This document shows positions 13,198 through 14,330 of a stretch of 14,330 nucleotides of DNA, one piece after another; within the stretch, counting starts at the first letter, position 1; every line of letters begins with the position of its first letter. This DNA is from Anaerolineaceae bacterium (GTDB lineage Bacteria > Chloroflexota > Anaerolineae > Anaerolineales > Villigracilaceae): positions 1 to 14,330 of the forward strand of contig BQMV01000015.1 in assembly GCA_022181005.1 (NCBI GenBank). The letters run 5' to 3'. Position numbers and translations under genes: made by a program. The notes beneath the pieces are model-generated. The model worked only from the letters and a program-made list of their open reading frames with translations, did not search any database and was not told the origin of the DNA.

Positions 13198-14330
13198 ATG
13201 CCCGCTAACCGCTGGCGTTCTGGGTACGATGATTTTTTTCAATGGAATGGGGAACTGGACGATGGCTTTGTTTCAGCGCTGTTGTCGTCCATCCCTCCGC
13301 GCGTCCCTGCGGGCAACTCGGACGATTCTGAAGCAGACGCGTCGCAACCGACGCCGGAACGCAAATATCCGGCGACGCTTCCTATCCTTCCGTTGCGAGG
13401 CGTGGTTGTCTATCCACAAACCGCTGTCCCGCTGACCGTTGGACAGCCGCGTTCAATCAAATTAGTGGATGATGTCGTTGCGGGAGATAAGCTCGTCGGG
13501 CTGGTTGCGGCGATGAATCCTGAATTGGAGACACCGGGTCCCGCAGACTTGTACCCTATCGGCGTTGTAGCGACCGTTCATCGCCTCTTCCGCGCGCCCG
13601 ATGGGACCGTGCGCTTGCTCGTGCAAGGCATGGATCGATTTCGACTGGGTCAGTTTACCGAGCAAGAACCGTATCTGAAAGCGCAAATCATGCTTGCGCC
13701 AGAGACGGTCGAGGAGGGTTTAGAAGTTGACGCGCTTGCCCGCAATGCTCGCGATCAATTTCAACAGATCACTCAAATGATTCCATCGTTCCCTGAGGAA
13801 CTGGCTGGCTCCATTACGTCTGTCGAAGACCCTTTGCAGACGGTCTACACGATCGCGAATTTCCAACGGATGGATCTGAAGGACGCGCAGGAATTGCTTG
13901 CGCTAGATTCAACCTCTGAAAAGCTGAAAAAACTGACCGGCTTACTTGTGCGCGAAGCGGAAGTGCTTTCGCTGGGGCAGAAGATTCAAAACGAGGCGCG
14001 CGGCGAGATCGAGAAGGTACAGCGCGAATATTTCTTGCGCGAGCAAATGAAAGCCATTCAGAAAGAATTAGGCGAAAAAGACGAGCAGGCTGCCGAGGCG
14101 GAAGAATTTCGCAAGAAGATCGCCGATGCAAAAATGCCTGAAGAGGCGGAAAAGCAGGCAAATCGCGAATTGGAACGATTATCGCGGCTGCCAGTTGCGG
14201 CAGCGGAATACGGCGTGATTCGCACCTATCTGGATTGGCTGGTGACCATACCGTGGTCGAAATCCACGGAAGATAATCTTGAAATTAAGCGTGCGCGCGA
14301 AATTTTAGACGCCGATCATTATGGGCTGAA
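13198..14330 (+). CDS. lon: Lon protease, N-terminal part, cut by the window end
   Basis: The 377 visible residues belong to the ATP-dependent serine protease Lon (LonA type), which degrades misfolded and regulatory proteins in the cytoplasm. A low-complexity, acidic N-terminal extension of about 58 residues precedes the substrate-recognition LON domain, which begins YPATLPILPLRGVVVYP (58-74). A helical region follows with the family signature EYFLREQMKAIQKELGE (nt 14029-14079), then YLDWLVTIPWSKST (nt 14227-14268). The window ends just before the Walker A motif, so the AAA+ and Ser-Lys protease domains are not seen. The ATG at 13198 is the only reasonable start; its binding site (TTAGAG) is weak, 15 bases after the hsp20 stop, which suggests coupling to hsp20 translation. 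The N-terminal extension is longer than in E. coli Lon. Confidence 0.95.
   Translation, partial: MPANRWRSGYDDFFQWNGELDDGFVSALLSSIPPRVPAGNSDDSEADASQPTPERKYPATLPILPLRGVVVYPQTAVPLTVGQPRSIKLVDDVVAGDKLVGLVAAMNPELETPGPADLYPIGVVATVHRLFRAPDGTVRLLVQGMDRFRLGQFTEQEPYLKAQIMLAPETVEEGLEVDALARNARDQFQQITQMIPSFPEELAGSITSVEDPLQTVYTIANFQRMDLKDAQELLALDSTSEKLKKLTGLLVREAEVLSLGQKIQNEARGEIEKVQREYFLREQMKAIQKELGEKDEQAAEAEEFRKKIADAKMPEEAEKQANRELERLSRLPVAAAEYGVIRTYLDWLVTIPWSKSTEDNLEIKRAREILDADHYGL

Overview
The window looks like chromosomal DNA of a Chloroflexota bacterium, probably of the Anaerolineae. The signs are a fused transaldolase/glucose-6-phosphate isomerase, a Thermus-like long isoleucyl-tRNA synthetase under T-box control, a fused YqeC/MocA-type protein, and dense GAA/TTC-loop palindromic repeats between genes. 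This placement is inference; no marker gene such as 16S rRNA is present.

Layout. 1-2258 (+): the 3' part of a tal-pgi fusion gene, followed with a 4-base overlap by a pterin-4a-carbinolamine dehydratase gene. 2312-2460: first copy (A) of a palindromic composite repeat. 2445-4043 (-): a cytoplasmic GH36-type alpha-galactosidase whose last codons and stop lie in repeat copy A and whose promoter predicts a leaderless mRNA. 4122-4476 (+): promoter, T-box leader with an ATC (Ile) specifier, and terminator. 4498-4646: second repeat copy (B). 4683-4706: three 8-bp tandem units. 4719-7859 (+): ileS. 7866-7947: a hairpin, then a terminator overlapping the next promoter. 7976-9154 (+): a phosphatidylcholine-synthase-like CDP-alcohol phosphatidyltransferase and a GNAT acetyltransferase. 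9177-10526 (-): a YqeC/MocA fusion carrying a REP-like palindrome inside its coding sequence. 10617-12626 (+): two abutting genes of unknown function that appear rich in winged-helix-like segments. 12679-12754: tRNA-Arg(TCT). 12799-14330 (+): an hsp20-lon pair, with lon cut by the window end.

How the parts work together. The first block is central carbon metabolism. The alpha-galactosidase would feed galactose into it. The ileS block is a self-contained unit controlled by charging of tRNA-Ile. Its enzyme carries GVHH where class I synthetases carry HxGH, which matches the altered signature described for mupirocin hyper-resistant IleRS2 enzymes. The end of the window is a proteostasis block (small heat-shock protein and Lon) just downstream of a tRNA gene and the unknown gene pair. 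That pair is the best candidate for an undescribed system, but nothing in the sequence alone fixes its function.
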